A stretch of DNA of 64,000 nucleotides from Phoronis australis (lineage: Eukaryota > Phoronida > Phoronidae). Position 1 is the first letter of the stretch. Every line of letters begins with the position of its first letter. A model generated the notes under the pieces. It was not told the origin of the DNA and did not search any database. It saw nothing but the letters and a program-made list of their open reading frames with translations. A program made the translations under genes and the position numbers. The stretch covers positions 94,967 through 158,966 of the forward strand of contig NMRA01000574.1 in the NCBI GenBank assembly GCA_002633005.1. Direction: 5' to 3'. Positions 1-27,980 of this stretch are shown here, one piece after another.

Positions 1-1141
1 TTTTGTCTTTGGCTGCATACAATTATACTTTGATTTTGCAGCAAATTCACACAGAAAAACACTGCTGACTTGTCAAAATTTTTAATCACATTCAGGTACA
101 TTTTGAGCATTTTATACTAAAGCGAAGTTTCATATTTGTCCACTGAATGGAAATAAAAGCCCTCGGTCAGTCCAGTCGCACATAGTAAGTAACCATTAAT
201 TTAATAAGTTTCCCATTGCATTCTACCATTTGGAAACATTAATATGTATTTTCACAGTATGGAGACCATAACATCTCCATAGCAGAGGGTAGCAGACTGA
301 CCACACAGTGGGCAGTAAAGCCTTAATAACAATGGGATAAATACATAATTTACCTAATGGCAATTCATGGACATTCACCAGTATTAAATGGATGGAATGA
401 CAATTGTTAAGTATTGGCAGAGAGTTAATGGAGCCCAATAGCCTAATCCTAGCAATAAACAATACCTGGAATTGCATGAAATCAAGTGTAACCAGGTGAA
501 ACTAGAAATAAAGTTGGGTACATTTGGAAAGGAATCCAAATGCGGTGCTTGGAGAGGGAACTGTTAGAAATACAAACTTGCACACTCAGCCTCGACAATT
601 TTCCAATCTTTAAATTCCTTGGATTTATTAAAAAGAAATGTCCTATATGTTCACACAGGCTCAACACCCCCGAAAAATCGGAGGGTGGCCAATAAACCAA
701 GCATGGAAGAGGAGGGGAGCATTTATACAAACGACTGATTTGAGTAATGTCTGACCTGTAATACTGATTTCAGCTATTGCATATTCAATATCCAGACTGT
801 CATGTGACAATGAGCTGTTTTTTAGTCACCGAAAAGCTAATTGTAAGGCGCTTATGATTTGAACTGCAGACTCGAACTCAATAATCCATACAATCTAATT
901 GATATTTTCTTTAATGCGTTTCTATTGAAACTTGCAAAATTACAGATGTGGAAATAGATACAATATATGAAAGACATATCCTACATCATGCATCAATATG
1001 TGTACCATGGGAAAACACAATGTTGTCAAAATGTACAAAAGTCATTTTGAACTGCCTGGCAATGGAAGTTTTTGAACATGCTTCAAGTTACCAAATTTGC
1101 AGAGCATCGATCATAAAAGCAGTAATTTTACTACCTATATT

Positions 1142-1250
1142 CAGGACCCTCAATGCCTCATTTTTGGGTCGATTTTTGGCCCTATTCCCCCCAATCAAAA
1201 ATATTAAAAATCATGTGAAAATCCCATCATTAAGCCCAAAACTCTCCTCC
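1142..1250 (-). repeat. Dispersed repeat, 'GAGGGCCCT' family, inverted partial copy
   Basis: Read on the minus strand, this segment resembles the end of the copy at 36,711-37,031: a run like TTTTCAATATTTTTGAGAGG, then CGACCCCAAAAT and a TTGAGGG(C)CCT end. It is one of four copies noticed in the window. Confidence 0.5.
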
Positions 1251-2027
1251 AATGATTAAAAAAACTGGAGGTTAGAATCACGTGGACTGCAAGTTTTGGC
1301 TCCTTGAGACATTGCTGTTGACTATCCTAGCGGGAATGCAAATGGAAGATGTAGCAAACTTTGGGATGAGAGTCTCCAGAACACATATAATACCCGGTGG
1401 CCAAAGTATTTTGTTGGTGTGGATCTATAAGGTTTTAGGGCAAGCCACTAACCATTATGTGGAGCAGATCCCCAGGGGACATGTAAGTGTCAGAGGGAAG
1501 TATGTTTTGTATCTCCCGCCAATGGATACATTTCATACACTACCAGATAACGAGCTAGAACAAAATTTTGGATTTCATCACCAGTGATACCTGATGTAGG
1601 CAAGACCAGTTCTACTGGGAAAACAGGTCATGTATAACTGCTTAAATCAGCTGTTATGATTACGCAACAAGGGTAGCAGAACAGCAAATTTAACACAAAT
1701 GTGAGGATGTGATTTGAGGCTTGGCCATGGCTGGTGACCAGATGTGGAGAGATTCAATGGGAAATTGGGAGATGCTAGATCGCAGTTGGCTCAAGTGATA
1801 AGGAAATTGGAGGAAATAACATGTTTGATAACCAGAAACTGGAGCCAAGAATCAGTGCATTACGAATGAACAACAACCACAAAATTCATGAATGACAACA
1901 CTAGAAAGACACGGCTGTAATTGACCTCAGCACAGGTTAAATAGCACATTTTCTCTAAATCTTTAGCACCGTTCATCGCTTGACCCAATCTCTAATCCCA
2001 GTGTGCAAGACGGGTTGAGTTACAGGG

Positions 2028-2335
2028 CCCTCGCTTATCGTTTATCGGTGGGTAAAGGGCCGCGTACCTTCTGAGATGGAAATTTTTTAGGGTGATGCCC
2101 AATCACCATCAACAGCACCTTCCACTCCGTTACATAAGCCTTCATAGGCTCTGCCTCAAGTAGCCAAAACTAACATTTTGTGCTCTTTCAAATTGTCACC
2201 TGTGTGGGTTACAAGTGATTCGAACCTCAAAAGGAATTTTCAATCACCCGAGGGGAATTTTCGGGCCTCGTGAGGAGTTTTGTACAATTTTTCAATATTT
2301 TTCAGAGGCCCCATAATCGAGATTGAGGGCCCTGA
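2028..2335 (+). repeat. Dispersed repeat, 'GAGGGCCCT' family
   Basis: It shares ordered blocks with 36,711-37,031: CCCAATCACCATCAACAGCA, CATAGGCTCTGCCTCAAGTA, CTCTTTCAAATTGTCACCTG, then TTTTTCAATATTTTT and GAGGGCCCTG. The two copies are clearly diverged. No coding capacity was seen, so it is probably an old non-autonomous transposon. Confidence 0.65.
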
Positions 2336-3313
2336 GTTGACAGGGATGAAAATGTAATAAGACCTAGTTAATTTGTGCCATTTTGCTACGTTGCATGAAC
2401 ACCGGTGGAAATTTGACGGCATGGTGGTTATAGAGAATTTACAAAAAATAAAAAATATCCCACTGTATTAAATCAATATAAGAATGCAGAACACTGTCTA
2501 CCAACTACCCTATCCTCATCTGCTGTCATCTGCTGTCAGAAATCTCGCAGCATAATGCAAGGTTGAAATTGTTTGTGACAGAGCAGCTAGACTCTACGTT
2601 TTCATTGCAGCCTTGGCAAGAGACACATCTTGCAAAACCATCTATGTGCCAGTACTCCCAAGTGCACCTCATTTTACTTGATGGGGTGAACATTCAGTTC
2701 CAGAAGAGAATGTACCATGGCCAAAATGTGCTTGCCCTGCACTTACTATAACTGGTGTCCAGTTAACCCACCTTCCAAAATTTTTGGGGTCCTGTTTTTT
2801 AAGGTCTGTGAACGAGAATACACTATGACATTATTACACTAGTGGTACCTAGTGGTATTTTCACCAATCGTAATCATGTGAAGATCCAAGAAAAGAAACT
2901 GATATTTTTATTCCACGTCCATAAGCTAGATAACCGTCCTCTTTACCTCAATAAATTGATGGAAACAACAACACAGTCCCAGATGAAACCCTATCATAAT
3001 CTCTTCCAATTAGAACTTTTACTAAAATCATTGGTTTTTGCCTAAAACAGGCATTACCAAACATGATACCCGCTTACACAATAAAGATGACCAAATAATA
3101 ATTATTAGGTTCCCTCCAGTTTGGTGGATTATGTGCTTAGCATCCATGGTCCACGCTAATTATCTCTGGCAGAAAATCTAATTAATGGCATGATTCATTC
3201 CTGCATGAGTCACAAATCCTATAACTGGAAGAAAGTGTAGAAAACCAAACAACTTGACTATATTCATAATCTACAGCGGATCAATATAAAGAAGTGACGA
3301 CCAGAAACACTAA

Positions 3314-3367
3314 ATTCTATACCAGTAGCGGCTATGGCTTTATATTCTATACCAGTAGCGGCTATGG
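3314..3367 (+). repeat. Two-copy tandem repeat of 24 bp
   Basis: The 24-bp unit beginning ATTCTATACCAGTAGCGGCT occurs at 3314-3337 and again at 3344-3367, six bases apart. Confidence 0.8.
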
Positions 3368-3629
3368 ATTAATATTTTTTACAAGTATCAATAAAAACTC
3401 CTAACTCGGATTCAGTGTCACTTTCCATGAAACAGCAAAGGGGGGCTACATCATCACAATTTTAAGAAGCACAAAGTATTGTGAAAAGATAAATCAAAAT
3501 TTTAACCAACTGGACAAAAATAACTTCAATAAAGTCTGCTTTCTCTAGAAAGAATTATATGCTTTCCCAAAACTCAAGACTTAGGAATGCCCACTTACAT
3601 GACTCCAGAACAAATGTTAAAACCAGTTG

Positions 3630-3635
3630 TTTATT
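3630..3635 (-). terminator. Candidate polyadenylation signal of the small minus-strand gene
   Basis: AATAAA on the minus strand, about 50 nt past the proposed stop codon at 3686-3688. It supports the 3' end of that tentative gene model. Confidence 0.4.
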
Positions 3636-3685
3636 GACAGAGCTAGATGTTAGAGTACTTTTGATCACAATTGCATTAAAACATC

Positions 3686-5251
3686 TTAACAGCTCCCAAT
3701 TAACATGCCAAGGCATCCCCAACTATAAATGATGGACAAAGATAATGCAATCAGAACTACTTAATAGTGAATTATTGTCAAGATAAAAGACAGAAACTAT
3801 GCGAACCATCTTCAACTGACCAATATTGAAGAGTTACTAGATAATGCATAAGATAATTACATCAGTTTTTGGCCAAAACAGGATAAAGAAACGGACAATT
3901 GCCGCACAAATGAATGGATGTAACATGACTCGTATGTCGACACTTAATGTGTTATTGTTTATATTCTGATGATGTCTACTGAATAGACGAAACATCGAAT
4001 TAATATGAATATTGTATAAGTTCTACTTGAAAATGAATTGTGTCTATAACAAGTGATCTTCTTTCCTAAATGGTTTGATAAGTTAATTCATTTACCTTTT
4101 TCAAAACAAAAGTATGAAAACGTTAGTTTTCTATAAAGTTGACAAACTACAGGGGATGTGTTACTGAACTGGAATATTACTTTCAAGTCAAGTGCTATGT
4201 TTTTTTATTTGCCAGCAACAGGAATTAATTACATTGAAATCTAGTTATCATTTGAGATCTTGCTTTGGAAGTTGACAGCATGTCATTTCACTCACTGGGT
4301 AAACGGTAGAGTGTCAAGCACCAACAAATTGTCAATTCTGTGCAAAGCGGGCAACAAATCACCTCTCATCTTCGTAATGAGCAAGTTGTGACTAACATTA
4401 AGCAGAAAATGGTCTAAATCAAAAATTAGTTTGCAGCCACTTCCAGTGGCAGATCTACGTTTTCAGTAAGGGGAGTTTAGGATTCGAGCGAATCGGAGGC
4501 GCGTAGCACCGAGGTGAAGGAAGGTTGGGAGAGGGTTTCCCTCCTCCCGTGTAAGATTTTTTGCACATGGTTTCTAGTACTTAATTTAGTTTTTCTGGGA
4601 ATTTTTTTCAATTTTTATTTTTGATCCTGTCCCAAGGGGGGGGGGTTTGAACCCCCTGAACAACCCCTGTAGATCCGCCTCTGACATCAAGTAAGTACTT
4701 GACCAGTGTTGACGCAATTTTGCACAACACTGCAACTGGGCAAATGTTTTAGATGCAAGCTTAGGGGTGCGAGTGGTGAGACTGAGATTGTTGTAGCCTA
4801 CAAAAACTATCAGTAATAATGAGATAAGTGGTCCCTGATTAAAAGTGACTTTAGAAGCAGCGAGGCCTACTCTCACTGAATAACAAGTATTATTTAGTGA
4901 CTGAATAACAAGCATTATTTAGTGGGAGTAAGTTGTTCTAGTAAATGACCTTAAAATCAGGGATCCTGACCTATCCAACTATTACCCGCATATCCAGATA
5001 TCATATGCTTCAGTTCAGAAGATACTATGGATTATTCTGGCCCCATTGGCCTTTTGTTCGTTGTGAAACACGTAGTATAAACATCATAACATAACAGAAA
5101 CAAACTTACAAAGTCAGAAAATTTTGAGCCAGTTAGCTGAGTTAGCATTGCTATCTAAAACAGGTCCCTCTCACTTCAACAAACCAAAACATAATTAAGT
5201 CAGACATGAAGATGTAAGATCAAAAGAACTTACCGATTGTGGCTTTGACAT
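3686..5251 (-). CDS. Hypothetical small protein, 103 aa, five exons (tentative)
   Basis: I do not recognise this protein. The model joins exons 5251-5234, 5154-5110, 4797-4704, 4413-4296 and 3722-3686 on the minus strand. Each acceptor ends in AG, the donors are gtaagt, gtaagt, gtcaag and gtgagt, and the phases (0, 0, 1, 2) stay open from ATG to TAA. An AATAAA follows at 3630-3635. The protein begins MSKPQSIAMLTQL and is leucine-rich near residues 55-92 (for example LLITKMRGDLLPALHRI). It has no signal peptide or known motif that I can see. Exons were partly chosen so that phases fit, so chance is a real alternative, as is a non-coding RNA. Transcription runs away from KARS1, whose start lies 3.2 kb to the right. 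A hAT-like element sits in the intron between exons 3 and 4. Confidence 0.35.
4444..4683. mobile_element. hAT-like MITE
   Basis: The ends are inverted copies: CAGTGGCAGATCTAC on the left and GTAGATCCGCCTCTG on the right. The body contains a long G run and no ORF. CAG...CTG ends are typical of hAT elements. No exact 8-bp target duplication was found. A related element lies at 7576-7756. Confidence 0.55.
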
Positions 5252-5641
5252 TATCTTGTGGATATACCAGACTGTTTTGGTGGGCTACTATCCAAGCGCT
5301 GGATGATCACTGGTAAGTATTGTTGGCAGAAAATCAAATCGTCAGCTGTTCAGACCAGTACAGATGACACAACACAGAGCAGAACACGCCAAGTCCTACG
5401 TTACCCACACTAAAACTTAGTGGACAATTTGAACCATCGTTCAAGTTTCAATATAAGACACATATTTGATTATTATGTGTCCAAAATACTCTAGCGTTAA
5501 GGTTTCGATTGCTTTTGGAACTTTTGTAATCTGTCGTGATTTGCCAACGTTGGCCAAGCACGAAGACATGCGCAGTAATGTTGTCTTGTTTTGATGTGCT
5601 ATATCTACCCTACGTGGCGCTGCTTACTAGAACATGCACAT

Positions 5642-5677
5642 CTCGCTGGTTCCTGCTTGCCGATAGGAACCAGCGAG
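5642..5677. repeat. Perfect inverted repeat, 13-bp stem and 10-nt loop
   Basis: CTCGCTGGTTCCT at 5642-5654 is exactly complementary to AGGAACCAGCGAG at 5665-5677. It stands in otherwise featureless DNA between the small minus-strand gene and KARS1. Confidence 0.85.
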
Positions 5678-7575
5678 CATCCAACTTGTCACTCAGACCA
5701 TGTCATAGCCCAGAGACGACCTCTGTCATAGTGGTTATCATTCCAATTAATCATTGTAAGATTTACTAGTTACTATGACAAATGAGCATAATTTTCTATG
5801 GTTTGTAGGGTCTCGCAATAAACCCACCGAAATTCACCTGGCCGGGTTTCAAGTTAGGCTACTTTTGGGGTAGATATAACGGTAGAATATGCTCCCCGGA
5901 CATGTTTACAAAGTATGACAAGTTTCCGACTTATTCTGACTTTGTTGTTACCGTGTGCAGCAGGGTGTTAATGAACTAGATGAGAAAAGTCTTGTTTGGC
6001 GACATGCATGCCTGCATCTGTTCGTGAAACTATATATTTTCCACAACCACAGTTGGGGTATAACAGATATTTTTATTTTGGGGCAGGATGTCGAACCTGG
6101 GAGTAATAGTCCTAGGTAGAACGTAATTTGCACATTTTTCAAGATTTGTCCTAAAATCATTTGAAGTTAAAACGAGGAAGTGTAAACGACGAGTTTGATT
6201 TTAACTGAAGACAAACTAACAGTGCTCACCACACCTACGGTTGTTGCAGGTATCATAACGGAATTTCATACAGATTCAATTACGGACATTCAAAAGTCAA
6301 ACTATTTGGTAGGTTGTGAGGCCGATAACCACCGAGTTTTAGGACTTCGATTCGATTCCTTTTAAGAGGAATTCGATTACCGATATTTTCGATTTCTTTT
6401 TTGTGAGTTCTCATCACTTGTACTAATTTTAGATACAAATTTGTTAAATGACAAGATTCCCACTAATGAACGATCCTTAACTGAGATAAATAATAAATCG
6501 TAACTTTGTAAGATCGAATCAAAATGCCCTGGCGTAGCTAGTCGATATCGATATCGGCCCGGTTCCCATAGCGCAATTCGATTAGACTTACATTTCATAT
6601 AGTAATTGCACCCTTAGTATTTAATGGTTGCGTTCACTAGAAGTTGTTTCACACAAGTTGGCTCAAAGTATTTTCGGCATCAAGTCATAGATTGCAATTT
6701 CACAAGAGGTCAACTAACATTTTGAAAGACTACGTTTCTGCTTCTCAAAGACAGAGCGACAATTAAATCCCAATGAACGCCGCATCTTAACTTTACAAAA
6801 CCATAGATTGGTGAAACCTGTAACAAAAATTCATCCAATAAACACTCCCTTTTAAGTGGTACGATTTTGTGCGAGATCTTTCTCTAGTAGTTGATTCAAA
6901 ATTTTTGAGGCTATGACTGTATAAGTTCACGACCATATATACTTTCTCAGAGACAATCCTGTTTTCTAAACATTCATTACGTACTTTTACTGACTGCTGA
7001 GACAGGTTGATCTGAAGCCGAATATTGGTGTGTAAAACTCGTGAGCATAATCAACATGGGATTAAAAGTCTTCCCTGGGCAATGTGTTTGAACTGTGGCC
7101 CATTTTCTTGTGTGAAAGTGTTACACTTACTAAACTTTACGCACGCCTCGAGAAAAAAATTCATTATGAGGGAAAATGACTACAAAATCTGATAATGACT
7201 TTGAATTATAACGGTAAGACAAATTTATCACAAACTGAAACTCTCAAAGTCACCACATTGCTAAATTATTAAATTTGGAATGACTCTTACTTAAACAGAT
7301 CTCTCTGCTACACTTTTTCTTTCTTTGTCTAACTTTTATTTCTTAAACTAACTAAATGGGCATTTTTGGCAGGGGAGGGGTTGTTACACGGCACTCCCGG
7401 CAACTCCCCATACAGAAGTTACACGTCTGACCGCAAACTACACGAACGAATGTTTAGTACATTAAATAAACCTGACAAGGAAAAGACTCTCTTGCAACCG
7501 AAATGTAAATAAGTTTCTGATTTAAACTTTGAGAGACCCTTTTGTCTTTATACCACAAAATGTCCACAAACTATT

Positions 7576-7756
7576 CAGTGGCGGATCTAGAAGGGGGGGG
7601 GGGCACGGNCCCAAAAATTTCCCAGATTCCATTTGAATGTTCGGGGGTGCGAATATCTGAAGGGTAAAATCCTGTCTTATACTCTGCCCTGCCCCCCGCA
7701 ACTCTGGCTAATACTTTGCCTTGCTCCCCCAACTCAAAATCCTAGATTCGCCCCTG
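7576..7756. mobile_element. hAT-like MITE, second copy
   Basis: The left end CAGTGGCGGATCTAG pairs with the right end CTAGATTCGCCCCTG. The left end resembles the element at 4444-4683, including a G run after the TIR. An undetermined base (7609) falls just after the G run, probably because the homopolymer was hard to sequence. Confidence 0.55.
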
Positions 7757-8468
7757 TTATTCCCTATGCTGATTTGACCTCGTATTCTAGTCGATGTCAG
7801 GACAAACGGGTTATCTCTCTATATAGGAACCTGTTGGTAAGGCGTTTTGAAAATTGAGTTGAATTTTGAGTGGCGGCATTAATTTTCGTATTCATCAATT
7901 CATTTTTAGGAACATCTGACTGAGGGAACGTTTGTTATCACCATAGACATATTCTACCACATTGGTGTTAGGCTAATGGCCGAGATTCCTGTTGTGTGTC
8001 TGGTGAGGTAGAAGTTTTAAAGTCGAATAGCCACCAGAATGAACAAAAATGCCATATGAAATTGTTGATGTCTATAACGAAGTCCTTGAACGAAAATCAT
8101 AGACCCTCGTGAGCACGGATGATTTTGAAACAGTACCCGCGGGGGAAGCACTGATTTTTTCTGTCATCTTTTATCACAAGATGTCATCATAATCAGCACA
8201 TTGTATGTAACCATCGAAGTACGACTGTTGATGCAATACATGTCGCCTCAACTGCAATCAACGACGGGGAGTATATCAGATAAACCTGTGGATATAAAAC
8301 AACCACCCGCACTGAAATTTTAGTGCTTCGGTAAATCTGATCCAGTACTGGTTCGTAGGTTAAACATAGCAGCGGTTCTAGCGCTCTGTGAGAATAGGAC
8401 GTTTGAAGTTGTCTCCCATTCACATTACATCAACAACCTCGATCTCATAACCGGTAGTTCACGTGGAA

Positions 8469-24421
<15,953 letters not shown>

Positions 24422-24683
24422 ATGGTGTCCATCTTGTGAATTGAACAATTCAAAGATTATTTATTTTATCAACTGTGATCAATTTGATTCCTGTTCTAAG
24501 TCAGTACATAATGATGTCCAAAGTGGTTCACTATTGCCATGTTCATGCAAAATCAGTCTCGCTGCAAAATTTATTCCAGATGGTTCACTGAAATTTTGCG
24601 GAGATGTGTCACTGTAATTCTGTAGCCTCAGCATGTTTGCTTTGTTTTGATGTAATAGTTGCATTTAAATCAAATTGCTGACC

Positions 24684-24689
24684 AATAAA
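24684..24689 (+). terminator. KARS1: KARS1 polyadenylation signal
   Basis: AATAAA, 263 nt past the TGA at 24419-24421, in the sequence ACCAATAAATACTG. It is the first canonical signal after the stop. Cleavage is expected near 24,705. Confidence 0.7.
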
Positions 24690-24709
24690 TACTGACCTGT
24701 CGTTGATTT

Positions 24710-27700
24710 GATTAAGCCAGTTTCAGACCGATCTAGCTACCATTAGTGACCTCTATCTTTGATGTATTTTCATGAAATTTTGGCAAATAGGTTTTTATTA
24801 AGGAGGCTTCTCATTTTCAGGTGGATTTGAAAATGGACAGTTGATACATTTGATGAAAAGACTTCACATTTTAGGCAAACTATCACTTTAACTTTAAAGC
24901 AACAAATGCTGTGTTATAATACTTTATCTTCTTTAGATTAGAAATGCACTTTTATCATAAAACAAAAAGACTTGAGTTTGTGTGGTAAATGGTCTAATTC
25001 AAAACTTGGTCATCTATTCAATCCAAGACAAATGTATCATCTCCAGATAAGTACTGACCACAAATACTTTATGCAGGTAAAAATGGACACTGTTTCCCTA
25101 CAATGAAACGATTCTAAAAAGTCAACAAACAATATGGGTCAATTAAATGCATTTTCAACTAAACCATGCAATAAAATCGACATAAGTCGGGTGTACTAAA
25201 TTAAACATTAAGTACAAGTGTCGTTAACAAGGATCAACTAATATATCATATGTAAATTTTTGGTGGAATTTCACCCCCCCCCACAGTAAACACTGCAAAT
25301 TTTTGTCCAACTGGATTTTCAAGGGATATGATAAGTCCTCACAGCAAATTTGAAATGACATTCTTAATATTGAAATGACTGACGAGAATTTCATGAGGGA
25401 CACCTATCTTAATATAGATGACGATGTTCTATTTTCGCATTTTGGCGGGGCCACCTATTTAATGTATGCGACCGGAGAAAGGAGTCGGCTCAAATAACGG
25501 GGCCCCACTCCAAGGCCTGAAATTAAATTTTGTGCCTACGTCATTTTAATACAAATAAAGTCATTTAAAACAATAAGCTGTTTGAAGGAATTGGAAACTT
25601 ATTCATGGCAAATCTGATGCACATCCACTAACAACTTTATATAATACACCAACTGTGTATTATATAATCGTCGCCTAGACAGTGTAGTGTTCCATGAATA
25701 ACGAGTACAGCCACATCACATGCTTTGAAAACAAAGTTCAATGCAGTGCTGAGACAATCGTCCAAAAATCCACCAACAATAACCAGCACAAACTCAAAAC
25801 TTCCGTTTAAAGTCACATGCAGCACACGGAAGTGGCAAATTATAAACTCGAAGGAATCCAGTTGGACATGGCACATCTTGCCACCGATGCAATCTATGAT
25901 GAACTCCGTTGGGTTCAAGGTGTAATCACGTGTATTCAGGATCATTAACTTGCCACTATAGGCTACGGAACAACAACCTTTAAAGCGTTAGATTGCAATT
26001 ATTATGCTTTTACTCGTACCAATAAAACCATGTAATGCCTTTGAACACTGTCAATCACATTAGTTTTTTGTAACTCCAAAAGACAAGGTGAAAACCAGAA
26101 GGCAGGATAGCTGTGGCGCCGACCCTATAACAAAATGGCACTGCTATAAACATCGGAGGTTAGGGAGACGATTTCAGTTTTGTGTACAAAAGTCATTCTA
26201 ACTGCAGGAAGTTAAAAGAATCGTTAAGTGTACAGAAGCTCCTCACAACTCTGGGTTGCTAGGTGTTGGCAAGTTTGGTTAAAGCGTGCGACTCTCAGGA
26301 ATATAACCAAATCTATCTACGAACAGAGCACTCCATTTCAGTAGCTTTCCTTCACGATGCACCACTGAACGTACAGTTGGTTTCAAAATTTGAAAAAAAT
26401 CTGAAAACTAAGTTAATATCATTCTTCAGTTAACAAATAGCACATTAATTTATTCTCAAACCTTACCCTGACATATCTTCAGTAAACTTTCAGACCGCTA
26501 CACAGTAGTTGATGAAGAATCATAGTACTCTTCACCACCTGATGAGGGGAACGATGATCTCGTTCATTTTTCTAACGGTGACTGAGACGTAATACCATAC
26601 CACAGGTTCCACAATATCCCATAATACTCAATAAACAACAGTGCAAGTGTGAACATAATGGAAGGTAGTGACAAATCGATCTAAACGCTCTACCATATTA
26701 ACAGCCAGCGCGCATCTATTGGTGTTCCTGTGATAGTTGTGAAACTCCCAACAAGACTTTTCTATCAAAAACTGCAGTCTGCAGTTTTCAGAAATGAAGA
26801 ACATTGAACACAAAACTGCACGTTATCATTTCTCAATTAGCATGAATATTTTAAATCACATGTCACGTTTTCACTAAGGGCTGTAAAAAATGTAAGGGAG
26901 GGGAAAGGCATTTTCATTTTTTACCCACTGCCCATATTTTTCTAAGGGTATTGAGGTCGGTGTTTGGCTGAAAATACCTACTTGTCGACATTTACGGGAC
27001 AAAAAACACCAACCACCCATATTTTCTTCTTTCAAGAAGGACCACCCATAATTCAAATTTCCTTAAGAAGACAACCACCCATAAGTTTTTATTTCAACTG
27101 CCGTCCCCCTCCCATACAGATTTAGCTGGAACTGCCCTAAGTAAGTTCGAATGAAAGCAAATCAGACAGGAGCCTGAAGTTGACAAGACATCGCTAGTGA
27201 CACAATAGTCCTACACGAAAAAAGTACGGAGTTAGTCACCTGCAACCTTCATTCTGCAACTGACTCCATGGTGACGAACACCTTTCAGTACTTTACGTAT
27301 AATCAGATAAAATAAAGAAGACTCTTTTCCATCAGACATTAGACCCTTGGCCCAGGAGCCTGTCTCACGAAAATGACTCGTGACAAAGACAGAAATTTAC
27401 TCTTACGCTCCCGTTGCACTTTTACCTTATCAATGCTTAATCATTTAATTACTAGAACATCATTGGTCGAAAATAAATTGTACATATTTTTTCAGCAAGT
27501 AGCAGTCATGTGTATATTTTCAGACACTTTGTTCTTTTGCTAAACTGAAATAGCTATGTGGAGCATAAGACCAAATCTCCGTCTTAAGTCTTCAGTCGCT
27601 TTTCATGAAACTCCAGGTGAACACCGAGTCCCCTAGGGCACAGTAACGCTCACGATGATGCTCTTTACTTCCAATAGACTTCAAACTTTCCTTGCTGTTG

Positions 27701-27980
27701 ACGCCATAGACAATATAAGTATCAAGTCCTCAAATTCCGAGGAACACATGGTTGTCTTACAAACACAATCGACGAACAGTGGTGGAAGACTGAGGAGGTA
27801 ACATCATCATCTATGCCTGCCTAAAAGGCAACTCTAGAACTTGGCGCATGGTGCTTGAACACGTGTATCAGCCACACAAAAGTCTATCAAACCTATCGAA
27901 GTGATGCATGCACACTTGCGACCGCACGTTACGTGTAGCAAGGGGTCGACTGGACAGCCGACTGTCATGGTACCCAGCAG
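24710..27980. other. KARS1-OTUD6B convergent intergenic region and OTUD6B 3' UTR
   Basis: Both neighbours end here. The OTUD6B 3' UTR must lie left of 27,981. Candidate minus-strand signals are ATTAAA at 27,444-27,449 and AATAAA at 27,088-27,093. A 102-codon minus-strand frame (25,637-25,945), rich in Val, Phe and Leu, begins with ATG but has no recognised domain or splice context. No other gene is supported. Confidence 0.5.

Larger units (their letters stand above)
1..3629. other. Gene-poor left flank with dispersed repeats
   Basis: I see no exon chain here with matching splice phases. Open frames are short and carry no recognisable motif. The stretch holds two copies of a dispersed repeat (listed separately) and a short tandem duplication near 3.3 kb. 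The 3' end of a gene lying to the left cannot be excluded. Confidence 0.5.
5252..8468. other. Upstream intergenic region of KARS1
   Basis: No supported exon was found. It contains a perfect 13-bp-stem hairpin (5642-5677), a hAT-like MITE (7576-7756) and one undetermined base (7609). The KARS1 5' UTR and promoter should lie in the last few hundred bases; no clear TATA box was seen next to the ATG. Confidence 0.5.

Noticed and set aside
3967-3997. Hammerhead-ribozyme-like core: CTGATGA, a GTCTA/TAGAC stem and GAAAC.
   Set aside because: An extra T sits between CTGATGA and stem II, so the required closing pair is missing, and no stem I or stem III partner with a cleavage triplet could be found around it.
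4586-4915. 109-codon minus-strand open frame.
   Set aside because: Half of it lies in a hAT-like MITE. Only 4797-4704 was kept, in a different frame, as a tentative exon.
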